64,000 nt of DNA, from contig CM062387.1 of NCBI GenBank assembly GCA_031310005.1, positions 62,001 through 126,000 of the forward strand, written 5' to 3'. This document shows, piece by piece, positions 23,269-36,269 of the stretch (position 1 is the first letter of the stretch; each line of letters begins with the position of its first letter). The stretch comes from Dactylellina haptotyla. Taxonomy: Eukaryota; Ascomycota; Orbiliomycetes; Orbiliales; Orbiliaceae. The translations under genes were made by a program, and so were the position numbers. The notes below the pieces were generated by a model. That model was not told the DNA's origin, searched no databases, and worked only from the letters and a program-made list of their open reading frames with translations.

Positions 23269-25480
23269 TCAGAAAAAATTAAACTGTGCCTCATCATTCA
23301 AGATGTGAACACTATGAGCAGGCGAAAGCTGACCTTTCGTGTCCATGAAAAGACCATCCTGGTTATGAGTTAGAAAATATGGGCCTTCCGCTGAATTATG
23401 ACTTGAATGCGAAGGAGTCGATGCCATCTCTGAAAGGTCTGAAGGGTAACCTTCAATATCCGAAACAAGTGTTGCGCAAGTTGCATTAGAAGCTGCACGT
23501 GAGCGACCACTATATCGGGCCGGGGGGATTGCTACCTCACGTGGGGCTGAATGCGTTTTTTGGATTGAAGGATAGTGCAATTCGTCGATCTCATCTAGTG
23601 TGACAATGCCGTTGTCGAGATTCGAGAAGCCTCGAAGAGACGAATTGCGGTAGTGTTTCCGACCAGCCTTCAGGTTTGGTAAACTCGCGCAGGTTGAGAG
23701 AGTTCGTTGGCTAATACCGTTACGGGTTTTGCTTAGCTGGCGCTGATGGCCAAAGGCATTGTACTGGCGACCAGCGTTATCGAATATCCCAAAGCCACCA
23801 TCAGCGACACCAATTTCAGGTGTTCGAACAGAAGTTGCATCCTCGGCTACAGCGAGAGGTTTGCCGTCATCTGAGTGTCTCTTACTGGTTGGGAGATCGA
23901 GACAGGTGAGATTCACCGTAGATGGAGATGCTGAAACCGGCGCCGACTTGCTTCCTGAAATACAGTCGCTTTCTTCCTCCTCTTCAATGCCTTCAAGATC
24001 GTCTACCCATTCATCGAGGTCATTGTTGTCATATGTCCAGTCGATGTCGGCCTCCCAACTCTGGATCTCAGCTTGAGCCTCTCCTAGAATCGAAATGCGT
24101 CGGCTCATCCGCTTAGATATTCTCTTAGATGATCTCTTGTTAGATAGCTTATCCATTGAGTTATTGATATCAGGGGCATTTCCAAAGCCAAGCGTGCCAG
24201 AGCTTGAGCTTGAGGGCCGAAGTGGCGATAGTGGCGGAAGAAGTTGGTTATTTATTGCTATATTAGGCTGACTTGCGGATATTGAAGAGAACATTGGGGT
24301 AGATGTGCTCGGTGGAGAAGGGAAGGCCCCGAGAACATCATCTTCAACCTCCTGGTCAAGTAAACTCGGCTCCTCTTCGATAATCGCGTTGACAGCCCGC
24401 GAAAACGTTGTCATCTCATCCTTCAACAATATTATCGAATCTCGGCCTTCACTCTCAAGGAGAGGTATGTCGTCATCTCTCGAGGCTAGGCTCCCAGTGA
24501 ACGCGGTTCGAGACGAGCTACGAGGTGGTGGTGCTAGATGAGAGGGGAAACTATTGTTTAGGCTCTCGGCAGATTTTGACCTCATGCTTAGTTCGGCAAT
24601 TGAATCAACAGGTGAATATACACTTTCTGCTGGAGATTGCAATGGGAGTCCGATGGTACGAAGCGAGCCGCTCAGGCTTTGCATATGCCTCGCACTTCTA
24701 GGTGCAAGCGGAGTCAATGGTACAATTGGCGTCTTTGGTGCTTTCGACTCTCGAACAATCACGTTCCATTGCAGGGGGAGTATATCTTCGGGCGTGTCTT
24801 CCATTTGTACCGTCTGCTGTGTTTCCATATGGGAGAGGTGCCGAAAGTTAAATGGATTACTAATTGGCTTGCCATTGCAAAACTTTCTAGATTCAGGACT
24901 TAAAGCTAAAAGAAATAAAGAATCAGCGTGAGAAACAATAGTCATTGAACACGATTTTTTTAAATTAAACTTGATGCTTACCTTGACTCCTACTTAGCAA
25001 ATCTGGAACGCTGTGTGTCCGTAACAGTTGAGGTGGGGCGCGAGCTTGGTTGGGTTGCCGGATTTCGTGTTCCTCGAGTGGACCAAGGCTGAGACTCAAT
25101 TGAGAATTCTTGCGCATACGGTGTGCTTTGATTCTTGTTGACAGTGAAGAGAAGTGCGAGTCTCTATTATCAGTGATGGTTCGCTCGCTCATGCGACTAG
25201 ACGAGGTTGATCGAGGTACAAGGGAGTCGTATGTCTCTTGTGAAGTCATCTTGTTGAACAATGAAGAGCCTCGCTTTCGCAGAGGTGGTCGTCTATCCAT
25301 GTTAATATCAGGAAGCACGGTGGGCAAACGAAAGTTCTTTGTGATATCTGTGAAAGCTGCTGTGTATCGACGCTTGTCTGTTGTATGTAGAGAGTGAGTA
25401 TTTTGTTCCGGACCAGATTCGTTTGAGACGCTATTACTGCGTGCTACCTGGCGACCGGCTTCTTTTATCTTTGTGAGCAT
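23269..25480 (-). CDS. CRIB (p21-Rho-binding) domain protein, putative Cdc42/Rac effector
   Basis: Two exons: 25480-24982 and 24905-23269; 711 aa, frame intact. Residues 181-193 read ISNPFNFRHLSHM, which fits the CRIB consensus I-S-x-P-x(2)-F-x-H-x-x-H that binds GTP-loaded Cdc42 or Rac; the exon junction lies just upstream (about residue 167). No kinase, PH or WH1 domain is visible. The rest is Ser/Pro-rich and predicted disordered, with basic patches (SNKRSSKRISKRMSRRIS near the middle) beside an acidic WxWxDD-like stretch (ADIDWTYDNNDLDEWVDDLE). It therefore resembles Gic-type scaffold effectors of polarity rather than PAK kinases. Which Rho GTPase it binds, and whether it localises to hyphal tips, is inference. 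Confidence 0.72.
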
Positions 25481-26597
25481 TGTTTTTATATTCTCCCTTG
25501 CGCGGTGTGGGAGTAATTTTTCCTACACCGCTCCACTAGTGTAGCCCAAGGCTCTGTCCCTTTGACCAGACACCCTTACTACTGGGTTAGGGAGGTGCCT
25601 CGTTCTAACTCGTGCAACTTTTTGCACGTTGTTTTTCTTTTCTTTTCCTTTCTTTTTTCTTGCGTGGGCCACTGCCCTGGTCCCTGTCCTGGATTCTCGC
25701 CCTGGTCGCTGAAAGGATCCCGGGCCTCTTAGCCAAGTTAGTAAAACCTGTCCCTCGGGAATAAAGTTGAAGAACAAACAAAAAGCAAAAGCGCGTTAAC
25801 CCTGCAAGTCCCGGCGGCAGGGGAATGGCAAAACCCGTTCGCCCAGTTGTAAACAAAAAAGAGGGAAGCGGCACAGAAACTATGAACATCCAAGGCCAAA
25901 GGAAAATAACGGGCGCTTTGGCTGACTTACCTTCAAACACCGGCAACCGCCTTACAAGAGTATGTTGGTGGGAACAATCCAGAATCGAGCCCTTGAGATG
26001 TCTCTTCAACAATAACTTCGCTGAGGTTTTACTGAGGTGTTACTGAGGTGTGGAGACTAGTTTTATGCCCCGAATTTTGGAACGTTGGTTGACTGGTTGT
26101 TCCCTGAAAATTCGGGCAGTTGTTTATGATTGCTCTATTCCAGATCTCAGTCTATGTCGCGGGTAAGTCAGTAAAAGATCCTGCCTGAGTTGGCAGGCGA
26201 GACTGTCAAAGATGGAGGCTGAAGTAGGTCCCGGCAGTTGACAAACAACCTTCTTTCCACTTTCTAGTGAGACCGAACCGAATTGCGCAAATCAAGCGGG
26301 CTTCTTCCACCCATCAGAATATCGTTCCAATACAACTTTCCAAACGCAAGGTCAACAGCCAACTGCGTGGGATGAAGCGATTCGGTTTCGTTGGGAATGG
26401 GACACCCGGGGTTTAATCTGCCAAAATGTCAGGAACAGGTAATCCACGAGTTGTATTGATGCATAGCCAGTTCAAATCTTGGGTATAATTTTTGGGGAAA
26501 ATCTTACGTGTGCAGGCCGGGATGACCAAATTTTTGGAAAGATAGAAAGATGTGAATTTACCCAAACCCCGCCCGACTGAGTTATTATTCTTTTTCC

Positions 26598-26617
26598 AAA
26601 AAAGAAAGAAAGAAAGA
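26598..26617. repeat. (AAAG)n microsatellite
   Basis: About five AAAG units in the gene-free block. Confidence 0.7.
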
Positions 26618-29580
26618 ACGACAAAAAAAGATAGAATAAACGGTTGTTCTTCTTTCGACGCTGCACTTGAAAATGGCACTTCGCAAGCCTGAGGGGGGTA
26701 GCTTAGTCTGGGGATTAACTTTGGTCAGCCCTGTCCTGTTTGGAATACCGAAGAAAAGGATAGCATTCGATTCTGGAAAGTGGGATTGTGGGATTCCTGA
26801 AGCGAATAATGTATGGCACCCACGTTTTCGAGGGCGTTATCTGTGCTTGCAATCTCGAAGCTATACTGAATGAGAAGGTGTTGAAGCAGATGTAAGTCGG
26901 CGATCTAGATAGCATTTCGCTCCCCGTCAGTAAAGCTGCAAAGTTGTAGATATGGAAGAAAGTGGGTGGAGACCTGTTACTAATAGCAAAACCGATGTGA
27001 CTGATATCTATAAGAACGGGAAGTGTGGATTGAGGGAGACCTGCGAAACCTGCGCTGATCGGAAATATGCCTCTCGCGGCCGTAAGTTAGATGCAGGATC
27101 TGGAGCAGCTACCGGCGTTTGTCAACAGAATATTTTCGAGACTTGCTCGAATTTTGCAGATTATGGAGAAGAAAAGGATGCCAAAAGATTCAAATCAACC
27201 AGTTGTTTGAAACGAAATTTCTCTTGAAGCACGCTCAGCATAGAGCACCTGCTGGTGTATTCTGAATATATAATGAGGCACAGACTTGAAACCGGTCAAA
27301 TTCTCCTACATTGCGCAAAAAGACTTTCAGGTGACAGCTTTTGGCGCTCAAACACTAGTTCATTGTTGACTGCAAGAGCCCGAACTCTAACGACCGAGAA
27401 AATCGACGCAAAGGCTGCCATCCTACTGGCAGAACCCGAAGCCGCTGCTTCGCCAACAAGGGTCTGCGTTGATCCCTTTACCCTCGGTTCGGTTTCCTCA
27501 CAGCTGCCGGGCCCCTGAACCCGGTCTCGTTAACTATTTTCGTGCTTTGTGCAGGCACATTGCATTTTGAAACTCGCCCCGAGAATTTAATTTAATTTCT
27601 GGGGAAAGATCTTGTTATACGGAATTCGAGGTCAAGGTTGAAAGCCATCGGCCCACCTAATTGAAAGCCATATTCAGAGCCACATGCACTCGAGATGTTA
27701 GCCGTGCGGACATGCGTTGCACTGATCTATCAAGGTCTCAAAGAGCTATCAACCTGGAATAACCCATAAATTAGAATTGCGTATGAATAAGATAGTGTTG
27801 TAGAATTGAAATTAAGACCAACTTAGTCCAGGAATATTAGTAAAACAGCCGTGCGATCAATTGAGAGATCTTGAAGAGCTATAGTAGATGTAGCCTAGTA
27901 CTCCCAACGAGCAATTCTTTGCGAGAATTCTTACTGTCACCGGTTTTTAGGATTTCTAGGATCCTCTTTTCCAAACCCTTACTGTTCGAGTTTTAACATA
28001 TTCTCGGATTTCAAACCTACCAGTAAACACGAGAGACATTTATGAGCTTCCGCGAAGCCGCTCGGAAGGTGGAGTCTCAAGTGGGATTATTTTCTCCACA
28101 GTAGAAATTTTCTAGTCGAGGTTTATTCATCCTCTCATGATTATCACGTACCCGGAAATCAGTTAGTCAACTGGACAGGATGCGTGCTAAGGTTCTCGAG
28201 ATCTCAGTGCTAGGGATCCCAACTTTGGTTCCAAGACAGGCTCAATTACATTCCAACATCCGATTGGAGGCATTTTGGGGATGACTTCCACTCCCAGGCT
28301 CCTCTCACTGATGCAAGCTTTGTGCTATATTATCACTCTATTATAGGGAAGAACCTCTCATTGTTTCCAATCTAGATCGATCGAATGCTCTGCAATTAGC
28401 ACAAAAAGGTTCAAAAACACTCTGGTTCGTTGAATATATGCCAACTTGGTCTTGAACTGCGAATCAAAATAGCTGTATCTTGATTTTTGGATCCCGTGAT
28501 TTCTACATCATGGGTAAACCAAGGCACTGGATTGTTCCGCCCTGAAGTTGCGCATTGGTCAAGTGAAGCGAACGATATTTTGCTCAAGGAAGCCAAATAT
28601 GTAGCCAGCCGCATTTGGGGGGGGAAATTCTCTTCTGGAAGGATCCACTCAAGCCGCTCTGGAAAACGGCTCACCAGAAGCCAGCTTTCCCGGGTCCCCG
28701 TTTAGCGGCAATTGGTCTAACCAAAGCTATCTTCCGATACCCTAACGAAAACTTAGTCAAGCGGGCTCTTTGCAACACGCGGACGAGAACCGTCTCATTG
28801 CTTTTGGCAGTGAAAATCACGGGCCATTGTCGCTAATCATTCCTCAGAATTCTCTTCTCCCTTTCTCTAGAGTTGGTCCCGCCGAAAGCTTGACATGGAC
28901 CAGGCAGGATGCACGCGCGCGATGGGAACGGTCAGCATATTTACAATTAGTTTGCAGCTTTGAAGCCAGCCTCAACACACTTCAGCCCCTTAAACAAGAA
29001 AGGAAAGGTGACTTACGAGTCAAAGTTTTGAACCTCTGAAACCCACTGATCCAACTTTATTTCAGAGGGTTAGGTCGCCTTGTTGTCCGAGAACCAAACC
29101 CCAAATGAAAATCAAACGGTAGGTGCAGGTCGCGCCGTCTTTGGTAAGAGACTTGATAGGGACGGTGTCGGCCAGAGGCGCGGCCGCATAAGTGACCCCC
29201 GCATATGCACTCTCCGTGGGGATGATGTAGAAGGTAGTCGAAGTTCATCCAACTGAGGGCAATCACGGTTTCGTGGGGTGACGCCGCGCAAGAAGGAAGG
29301 CGCTTATCAACTAGAAATTGACCTCCACGCAACGCATATACTCAATTTCGGTTGATGAAAATGACTACGTCGCCGAAGATTACCAAAACAAGCACTATTG
29401 ACGGCCTTCGCTGTGATCAGCTCGCTCTGTCTCAATCCCACGCGCCGAATCCTATCCACATTTACTCGAGCCCGGGGGCGTACCACCGGGGCCGTGTGTA
29501 GATTGCAGGTTTGACGGTCCCTGATTGATCGACAATCGAAATAAATGTGTACCGGGGTCGCTTGCAGACTCTAGCGTGTA

Positions 29581-29596
29581 CTCTCTCTCTCTCTCT
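29581..29596. repeat. (CT)n microsatellite
   Basis: Alternating CT run of about eight units. Confidence 0.8.
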
Positions 29597-31454
29597 TAGC
29601 CAAACCATTTTGAACGATTGCACGATTCCACATTGGCAAATGGTTTCCTCTGCGCCTGATTGTTTCCAATATCATTGCTAGACAATCTGAATACGTCATG
29701 AGGGTTATATTGTTGTCCCTCGAAACAAACTCACTATTTGCGCTAGTCCAAAAGATGGATACTAGCGCGCAAACCTTCCAGGCCGGACTTTGGATTTCAA
29801 CCATATTGACATGGGCGCTTTATTCGGTAACTAACTCGGATCCGCAACAATGGCCATAGTACTCCATCTTATTGGGATAAGTGGATCTTGGAAATTTCTC
29901 GTTGCGTTGGCGGAGAGGAGAAGGTGATTCGAGATGCTACATCGGAACCCTGGAATTCGGTTCAGAACACCAGAATATTGGAGTAGAAGGAACCGGATGC
30001 TAACTTAATGCGCATTTCCATCGATACCCCGACTAATTCACTGCATTCGGGTGTCTTTTACAACAGGCATGTTGCAGTCCATATGGATCCAAAGCAAAAA
30101 GCGTGACCTTAGGGCAAGTGTAGACCTCATTAATGTGGCCGCAACACGAAAACCGCATGTAACAGTACAAATGTCTCGCACGACGACTGCCTAGAAGGGC
30201 AGTCGCAAAATCCTCCGCAACGCGACATGCTTGTTGATTGGAACCTCGGATACCCATGAAATAACTTCCTACTCTGTGCTTGTGTGACTATTTTTGTCTT
30301 TATCGAATGGGAGATAATCGTTAGCCGCATCGTATTTCCCTCAGCCTCTCTGTAATGCGCGAGAATCAACAGTCTCAAACTTCCTATCTCTGTATTGTAC
30401 TTGTCAAGTTGTTTTAGCGCCTGGTAAGACAATCCACGGGTTCGTACCGACATCACTCTGTCTTACACGGGGCGGTAACTTTCCTTGTCGGTTGCATAAA
30501 CATGTCTTTGATTGGCTCATTAGGACTTGAATTAGGAGCTGCAATATCAGGTATACCCAGCTACATTCGTAGATGTTGCCTAAAGGTCTAAAAGCAAGGG
30601 TGCCAGGTCGGTCGAAATACAAATTAAGAAAATTTCTGGCCAAAGGATCGACAAACTTCAAGCACATAAATTATGTTATAAAACACATTTATAATGTATA
30701 GGGTTATCCTGTAATGTCGTAGAAGGTGTCTATAGGATGTATCAAAAATCCTATCTCATTCGGAAAGTATCAGGATGGCCGGGGGAAGACAGGCATTTTA
30801 TAGTATTCTGAGTACGAGGTGGTGGGATTGAGAATGAGGATTCCACAAAGCTAGCGAACTTGAGTCCCGAATACGAGGTGTAACAACGGCTCCTAGTAGG
30901 TTGGGCATCCGGAGTTGCACAAAATCCAGCCGTATAGCTAAGATTCCAGGCGAGCCTGGCAGCTAGTTAGTATCGCCTAGTACGGGAAAAATTACCTTCA
31001 AAGTTGCGGGACAAGAAAGGATTTTCTATTGGCCTAGCTCAAGTATCCATAGTTATACATACTGAGATATAAGCTAATGCTTTCATCACTCAAGAGTCAA
31101 GAAACAAAAGTATGGCTCTCAGCCCTGCCGTACCAAGTTGGTCGCTGTTATTAAATCCAATTCAAAGGTACAGCATGGTACCAGCGAGAAGTATGCGTAG
31201 AACTAATTGCTTAGCAACTTAGCGAATGACTGTGATATTATAATATGTTTTATCCTAAGTAGCTATCTTAGCAATGCATATAGTGTTGTAATTACGTTAT
31301 GACAGCAAATTAAATCCAATAATTTATTCGTTTTTAAAGTCTATATCTATTTAATTTGCCTCGCAAGCCAGATGCCCTTCTGGTCCCGCGAAAATTAATT
31401 GTGCTCGATAAATGAGATGCAAGCAGCTTTTTCATATCAAAAGGTCATGAGTTT

Positions 31455-33210
31455 TCACTCCTTGCCATCGCAAAATTGTACAACGGCATACTTGCCGCTC
31501 CAGGCCCATTTGCGTCGCTGTGGCTGATCCGTATTATCAGGGTCCTCTTTCCGTAATCTCTCGTCAGTACCCTCTGGTAGACCGACCACTACATCGGCCT
31601 TGCATGTCCTCAATGCTAACGTTCGACAACCGCTTCCCTTTCCGATCGGACCTAGAGCGACTTCAAAAGGTGTTGTCGGATTCCACGCCGCCTATATCAG
31701 TTTGTTAGTGGCGGGGTCTTATTTCCATGCTTGGGGTGGGTGGTACTGGTTTGGTCATACATCACCGGTCAATTTCCTATAGTTCAGGTCTCCCTTGTAG
31801 ATTACCAAATCACTCTCTTTAAGATCGTTCCAGACGTCTTGGTTCTCCTCTTTGGCCAGTGTCCAAAAAGGATCTTGGAGAGTCCAATATGGGCTAGGCC
31901 GGATGGTCAATTTGCCCTCTGCGTGAAATTGAGCCAAGCTCAAGAAGAGTCCACTGATAGCATCAATATCCTTCTTTTCCATTTCATCTTTTTTCTCATT
32001 GAGATTGTTTTGAGTGACGAAGAAGTTCTCGGGGTCCTGTAGGGCGTTGAGGAGAGTGCTGAAATCGGAGGGTAGCACATCGCTGACGAACCACGGATGG
32101 CTCTTTGGATGGAGGACGATGTGGGAAGCAAGTCCTTGGGAAAGTAGATAGCCGGCAAGGTACAAATCGACGAAGAGCTCGAAGCCAGAGTTATCGAGAA
32201 CGATATCCACTCTGACGTTATCGGCTTTGGATTCTTTCAGGGAGGTGAGGAGTTTGTAGATTTCGTCGAGATCGTTAGCGAGTATGTTTTTTTCAGATTC
32301 CTTTCGTGCGTGCGAGCCCTGGAGGGATTGGATGTCTTCGTATGAGAGGGTTGTGAGGAGGGACAAGTCGGTGGCATTGCCCCACAGGCAGATCATAAAT
32401 ATTTCATGGAAAAGGAGAGATGACGCCTCGTCGGTGAAAGTTGAGGGTGTTGTGATGGTGGGGTATCGGTGCGCAAGTTCTAGAATAGCGGGCAGCGAGG
32501 AACGGAGGGTAGTGAGTTTTGATTCTAGGAAGACGTCGTAGTCGGTCCATTTGGTGGAGCTTCTGAAGTAGGTTGCTATTCGCCTGTGGCATGTAAGTTT
32601 TAGCTTTGGTTGAAAACCCGGGTTATGCTAGTTTGATGTGCTGACTTACCGATAGAGGTAGCATTCCGAGAATAGCCAGGATACATCAAGCCATTTGGGA
32701 TCGCCGAGGGCCTGGAGGGCGCTGTTATAATGGGCGATATCTGGCAAACCATCGTCGAGTAACGGCCTGTATAAGGCAAGGTGAGCGGTTGATATTTTGA
32801 TGCGAAAGAGTGGAGGGCATGTTCACGAACGATAGAGCACGGTTATGTTGAACCTCATATTTGAGCCTGGCTAGCTCCTCGATGATTTTGCGGCCCTCAT
32901 TTGTTTTGATTTTTTCGTCCGCAGTGCCAGGGATGGAGCGGAACACAGCGTCGATAGCTTGGGTCTAATGGAGTGTGCTCGTATATCGCATTAGCCGTTT
33001 ATTCGATAGGGGTTTCATCTCCATGGCTGGGTGGACCGGTCGACGGACGTACATACTATGATGATGGGCCAGCGGCGGCAGGCAGAGGTGTAGGCGAAGG
33101 AGTCCTGGTCGGACGTCATGTAGGGTTCTTGGTCAGGGTCAGCATGATGCGGTCACCGAGAACGACGAGGGCAGGCAGGCGGACGTACGGACATTCTCGT
33201 AGGAGGCCAT
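31455..33210 (-). CDS. ARMT1/DUF89 family damage-control phosphatase (yeast YMR027W type)
   Basis: Six exons: 33210-33189, 33127-33057, 32964-32831, 32766-32650, 32583-31761, 31691-31455; 467 aa, all phases agree. The family (DUF89, subfamily III; human ARMT1, yeast YMR027W/Hrt2) comprises metal-dependent phosphatases acting on sugar phosphates such as fructose-1-phosphate. Seen: an N-terminal helical part ([40 protein letters not shown]), [14 protein letters not shown]-like [19 protein letters not shown], the metal-binding DNSGFEL (D245, N246), and [12 protein letters not shown] (D380, N382), followed by a C-terminal TPFEVALGP...[13 protein letters not shown] block. The first exon is only 22 nt; it was chosen because the join yields a continuous SYENVQPYMTSD start. 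Intron 3 uses an unusual GTTCGT donor. Confidence 0.9.
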
Positions 33211-33976
33211 GTTGGAGATAGATAGGTAGATAAGTAGGTAGGTAGATAGTTATGGTGGGATGTGGACCGGTGGAGGGGTGTTGTTGTGTCTGATGCGCAG
33301 AGATCAGCTGCGGGTGGTGTTGTTCTTATCGATAACCCGCAGAAGAGTGTCAGCCCTGCCGAGCGACTTAGTCCGCAGAGTGGCGCCCCAAACGACGCTC
33401 TCGTTACGTCGGAGGGTGCTCATTCCCGGGCTCGTCGGTGCTCACATGCAGCGGGCTTTAAAGCGCTCTGCAATTTGGTTCCCCTGTCGCTCAGAGCTTC
33501 TCCGTCGCCGTGCTCACGAGACTACCCTGCTCGCTGTTCACTCTGGCACCCGCTGGATCCCGCGCGACCCCGCCCACTCGAGTACCCTCGATAATGTTGC
33601 GGGATTGTATTGTCAGAGCTTAGCTGTCCTGCGCCGGCGACGTAAGCAATACAAGAAGATATATCCATCACGATACTTCAGTAGCAGCAGCAGCATAACC
33701 CCTCTGTCCCTCTCTTTCCCCCTCTCTCTCTCTTCCTCTATTCCAATATACCGTAGCCCCTCCGAGTCAGCCAGCTAGCCCGACAAGAGACTCCTCGCGA
33801 GCTCGCCCGTCTGCCTGTCTCAGCTGATCCCGCAAGCGTAGCTCTCACCCACTCACCGCAGATGGCCAGCGCCCTCTTCCTGTTATAATCGCCCCCGTCA
33901 GGCCTATTGCGCTCCCTTCCTCTCCCACGTTCTCCCATTCTCTCGACACTCGACTGATCTGTCGGTCTCTGACATC
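33211..33976. other. Divergent promoter of the ARMT1-like and acyltransferase genes
   Basis: Nearly 770 bases shared by two outward-facing genes, with pyrimidine-rich tracts near 33690-33740 and 33900-33960 leading into the acyltransferase start. Open frames here lack coding character. Confidence 0.45.
33217..33249. repeat. (TAGA/TAGG)n microsatellite in the ARMT1-like leader
   Basis: Interrupted TAGA/TAGG units start about six bases upstream of the ARMT1-like ATG and therefore probably lie in its 5' leader. Confidence 0.7.
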
Positions 33977-35577
33977 ATGACGACCGCCTCCGACTCTCAG
34001 CCCCCGGACACGCATCTCGCCGGCAAGGTCCGCTATGGCGGCGTATCCCAGGCCATCCGCTTGATACTGTTCCTTCTCTACTTTGCTGCCGGTAGTATCG
34101 CGTACGTTCCCACTCTCCAGCCCTAAAACACATCTCCATATATATACACATATATGTGTGTAATATATTTTGGTTTTTTTTTTTGGTTTTTTAGTGTTCT
34201 TTTTTCCCGACGTGCGCTGACATGTGAAAACGACGTCCCCTGCAGAATCGTAGCGACGCAGTTCATCGGAGCCCCCCTGTACTTCTACAACCGGGACTGG
34301 TTCTACGCCTACATCGCCCTCACAAAGCAGTCCTTCGGCATCCTCGTCACAACCGGCACCCAGTGGTGGACCCCTACCGTCATCCGCGTCAGCGGCGACA
34401 AGTCCATCCGCGGCCAGATCCGCATCACCAAGGATGGCCTCCTCGAATGCGACTTCCCCGAGCGCATGGTCTTCATCGCCAACCACCAGCTCTACTCCGA
34501 CTGGCTCTACATCTGGTGGATCGCCTATTCGGCCAGGATGCATGGCGCCATTTACATCATCCTCAAGGAATCTCTTAAGTGGGTCCCCATAGTAGGGTGG
34601 GGCATGCAGTTCTACGGCTTCATCTTCCTCGCCAGAAAATGGGACAAAGACCAGAAACGCTTCCAGCACCGCCTGCAGCTCCTCGCTGCCAAAGATCGCA
34701 AACCCGCCGAACGCCCGCCCATGTGGCTCCTCATCTTCCCCGAGGGCACAAACATGTGCTCCAATGCGAGGGCTTCCAGCAAGAAGTTTGCCGACAAGAT
34801 GGGAATAGTTCGTCTATCTTTTTAGTAACTTCTATTTTAAAGGTGCCTGTCGCTAACACTCCCTTATAGAAGGACCACGAACACGTCCTCCTGCCTAGAA
34901 TCACTGGTCTCCAGTACTGCCTCAAACAGCTCGACGAGTCTGTTGAATGGCTCTACGACTGCACGATGGCCTACGAGGGCATTCCGTATGTACCCTTACA
35001 CCCCATTACAAACGGTTTCCTTTCATTAGCTAACAACCCAATTAGCCGCGACAAATACGGCCAGGATATTTTCACGCTCCGGGCCCAGTACCTTCAAGGC
35101 AGGCCTCCCAAATCCGTAAACCTACACTTCCGCCGGTTCCGTATCTCCGAAATCCCGTACAACGACACCGCCGAGTTCGAACAATGGATGCGAGCCCGAT
35201 GGATTGAAAAAGACCAGATGATGGAGACTTACATGCAGACCGGACGGCTACCCGGGGATGACGAAGAAGTTGAGGTCCTCGGCAAAGGCGGAATCGAGAA
35301 GCCCGGCAAGTTGGTCGGCAAAACGGAGACGGGGAAAGGGAACATCATCGAAACCGAGGTCAAACTCAGAAGTTGGCTTGAGGTTCCCAGAGTATATGCT
35401 GTTTTGGGGTAAGCTACCGCAGCTCCGGTTATTTGAGTTTGAAAAGAAGTAGGAGTTAAAAGACTAATTAGAGTGTTCATCTATCACAGAGTTACGGCGT
35501 TAATGGCCAACGTTGTTTCAAAGATTTGGGCTATAGTTTCGATATCCACCGGAGCCAGGGTCAGACCACAGATTTGA
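33977..35577 (+). CDS. Lysophospholipid acyltransferase, Cst26/Psi1 (PI acyl-chain remodelling) type
   Basis: Five exons: 33977-34101, 34246-34807, 34870-34985, 35046-35408, 35490-35577; 417 aa, frame intact. PlsC-fold enzyme: the HX4D box is NHQLYSDW (H122, D127), FPEGTN lies at 206-211, and LLPRITGLQYCL fits the motif IV region. The whole pattern (ILKESLKWVPIVGWGMQFYGFIFLARKW, DCTMAYEG, the RRFRISEIP strand and the WMRARWIEKDQMMETY C-terminal segment) follows yeast Cst26/Psi1 and YDR018C. These ER proteins place stearoyl chains at sn-1 of phosphatidylinositol. Transmembrane helices lie near the start (LILFLLYFAAG) and the end (TALMANVVSKIWAIVSI). Intron 2 has a GTTCGT donor, supported by the DKMGIKDHEHVLLPR join. 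Exact acyl preference is not readable. Confidence 0.9.
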
Positions 35578-36269
35578 TTTTTTAAAGTATAGTATCAATC
35601 TCACGACTCAAAAATACCCAGTTACTGCTACAATTGCTTCTTATTCATTCCTTTTCCTTTGAAAGATATCGGCCTTCGGTTGAAGTGGAGCGTGACCCTT
35701 TCACATACCCCTTTTGGCTTTGTCTTGCTACTTGGTGTCTTTATTGGTGTTTTGTTTGTACAATGATGCGAAAGAAAATATCAAGGGCCTTAAATCGGAA
35801 TTGTTTGTAATGCCTTCTTCTTATTATTATTGGGGTGCACTGGAAAGAGAAAAAAAAGAACTTGATTGGCAAATGAAAGATTTCGTCTCTCTTTTTTACA
35901 CATACGCTTCGATGGTGTTACTGATAAGGGTATAAACATGTATCCTATAAAAACGGCGCGCTAAACTCCTTCTATGCTTGTCATTCCCCGGTGTATCGAT
36001 AGTTGTCAAATTGGTGCTTTTGAGACCATGGTTCTTTTCTTCTTCTAAATCAAGGCAAATTCGGTAAACCTGCGTAGCCCAGTTCTGTTTTAGAGTCTCA
36101 TTGGAAGCATATGGTCTCTACCACTCTTCGTACATACCCTCTGCATTGACCTTGCAACGGGTGCGTTCTAAGTATGCCCTTTTCGGAGCAGTCTTTCTCA
36201 ATTGATTCTGCCGTACCATTCTCCGCTTCTTTATCCACCAATTTAGAGCCCTCCCATTCTTTTCAGCCC
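35578..36269. other. Convergent 3' spacer, no gene seen
   Basis: AT-rich 3' flank of the acyltransferase and of the leftward ALB1-like gene; only short frames. Confidence 0.5.

Larger units (their letters stand above)
25481..31454. other. About 6 kb gene-free block
   Basis: The longest stretch without a supported gene, between the CRIB and ARMT1-like genes (both leftward). Composition is not strikingly AT-rich, so it does not look like heavily RIP-mutated repeat DNA. It contains an 11-base unit TTACTGAGGTG repeated twice near 26030-26050, an AAAG run near 26598-26617 and a CT run at 29581-29596. No domain, tRNA boxes or terminal repeats recognised. Confidence 0.5.

Noticed and set aside
26030-26050. 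Duplicated TTACTGAGGTG unit
   Set aside because: Only two copies of 11 bases; too little to call a functional repeat.
33845-34669. 274-codon open frame on the minus strand
   Set aside because: Lies antisense to the well-supported acyltransferase exons; its acidic, repetitive translation is the mirror of the real gene.
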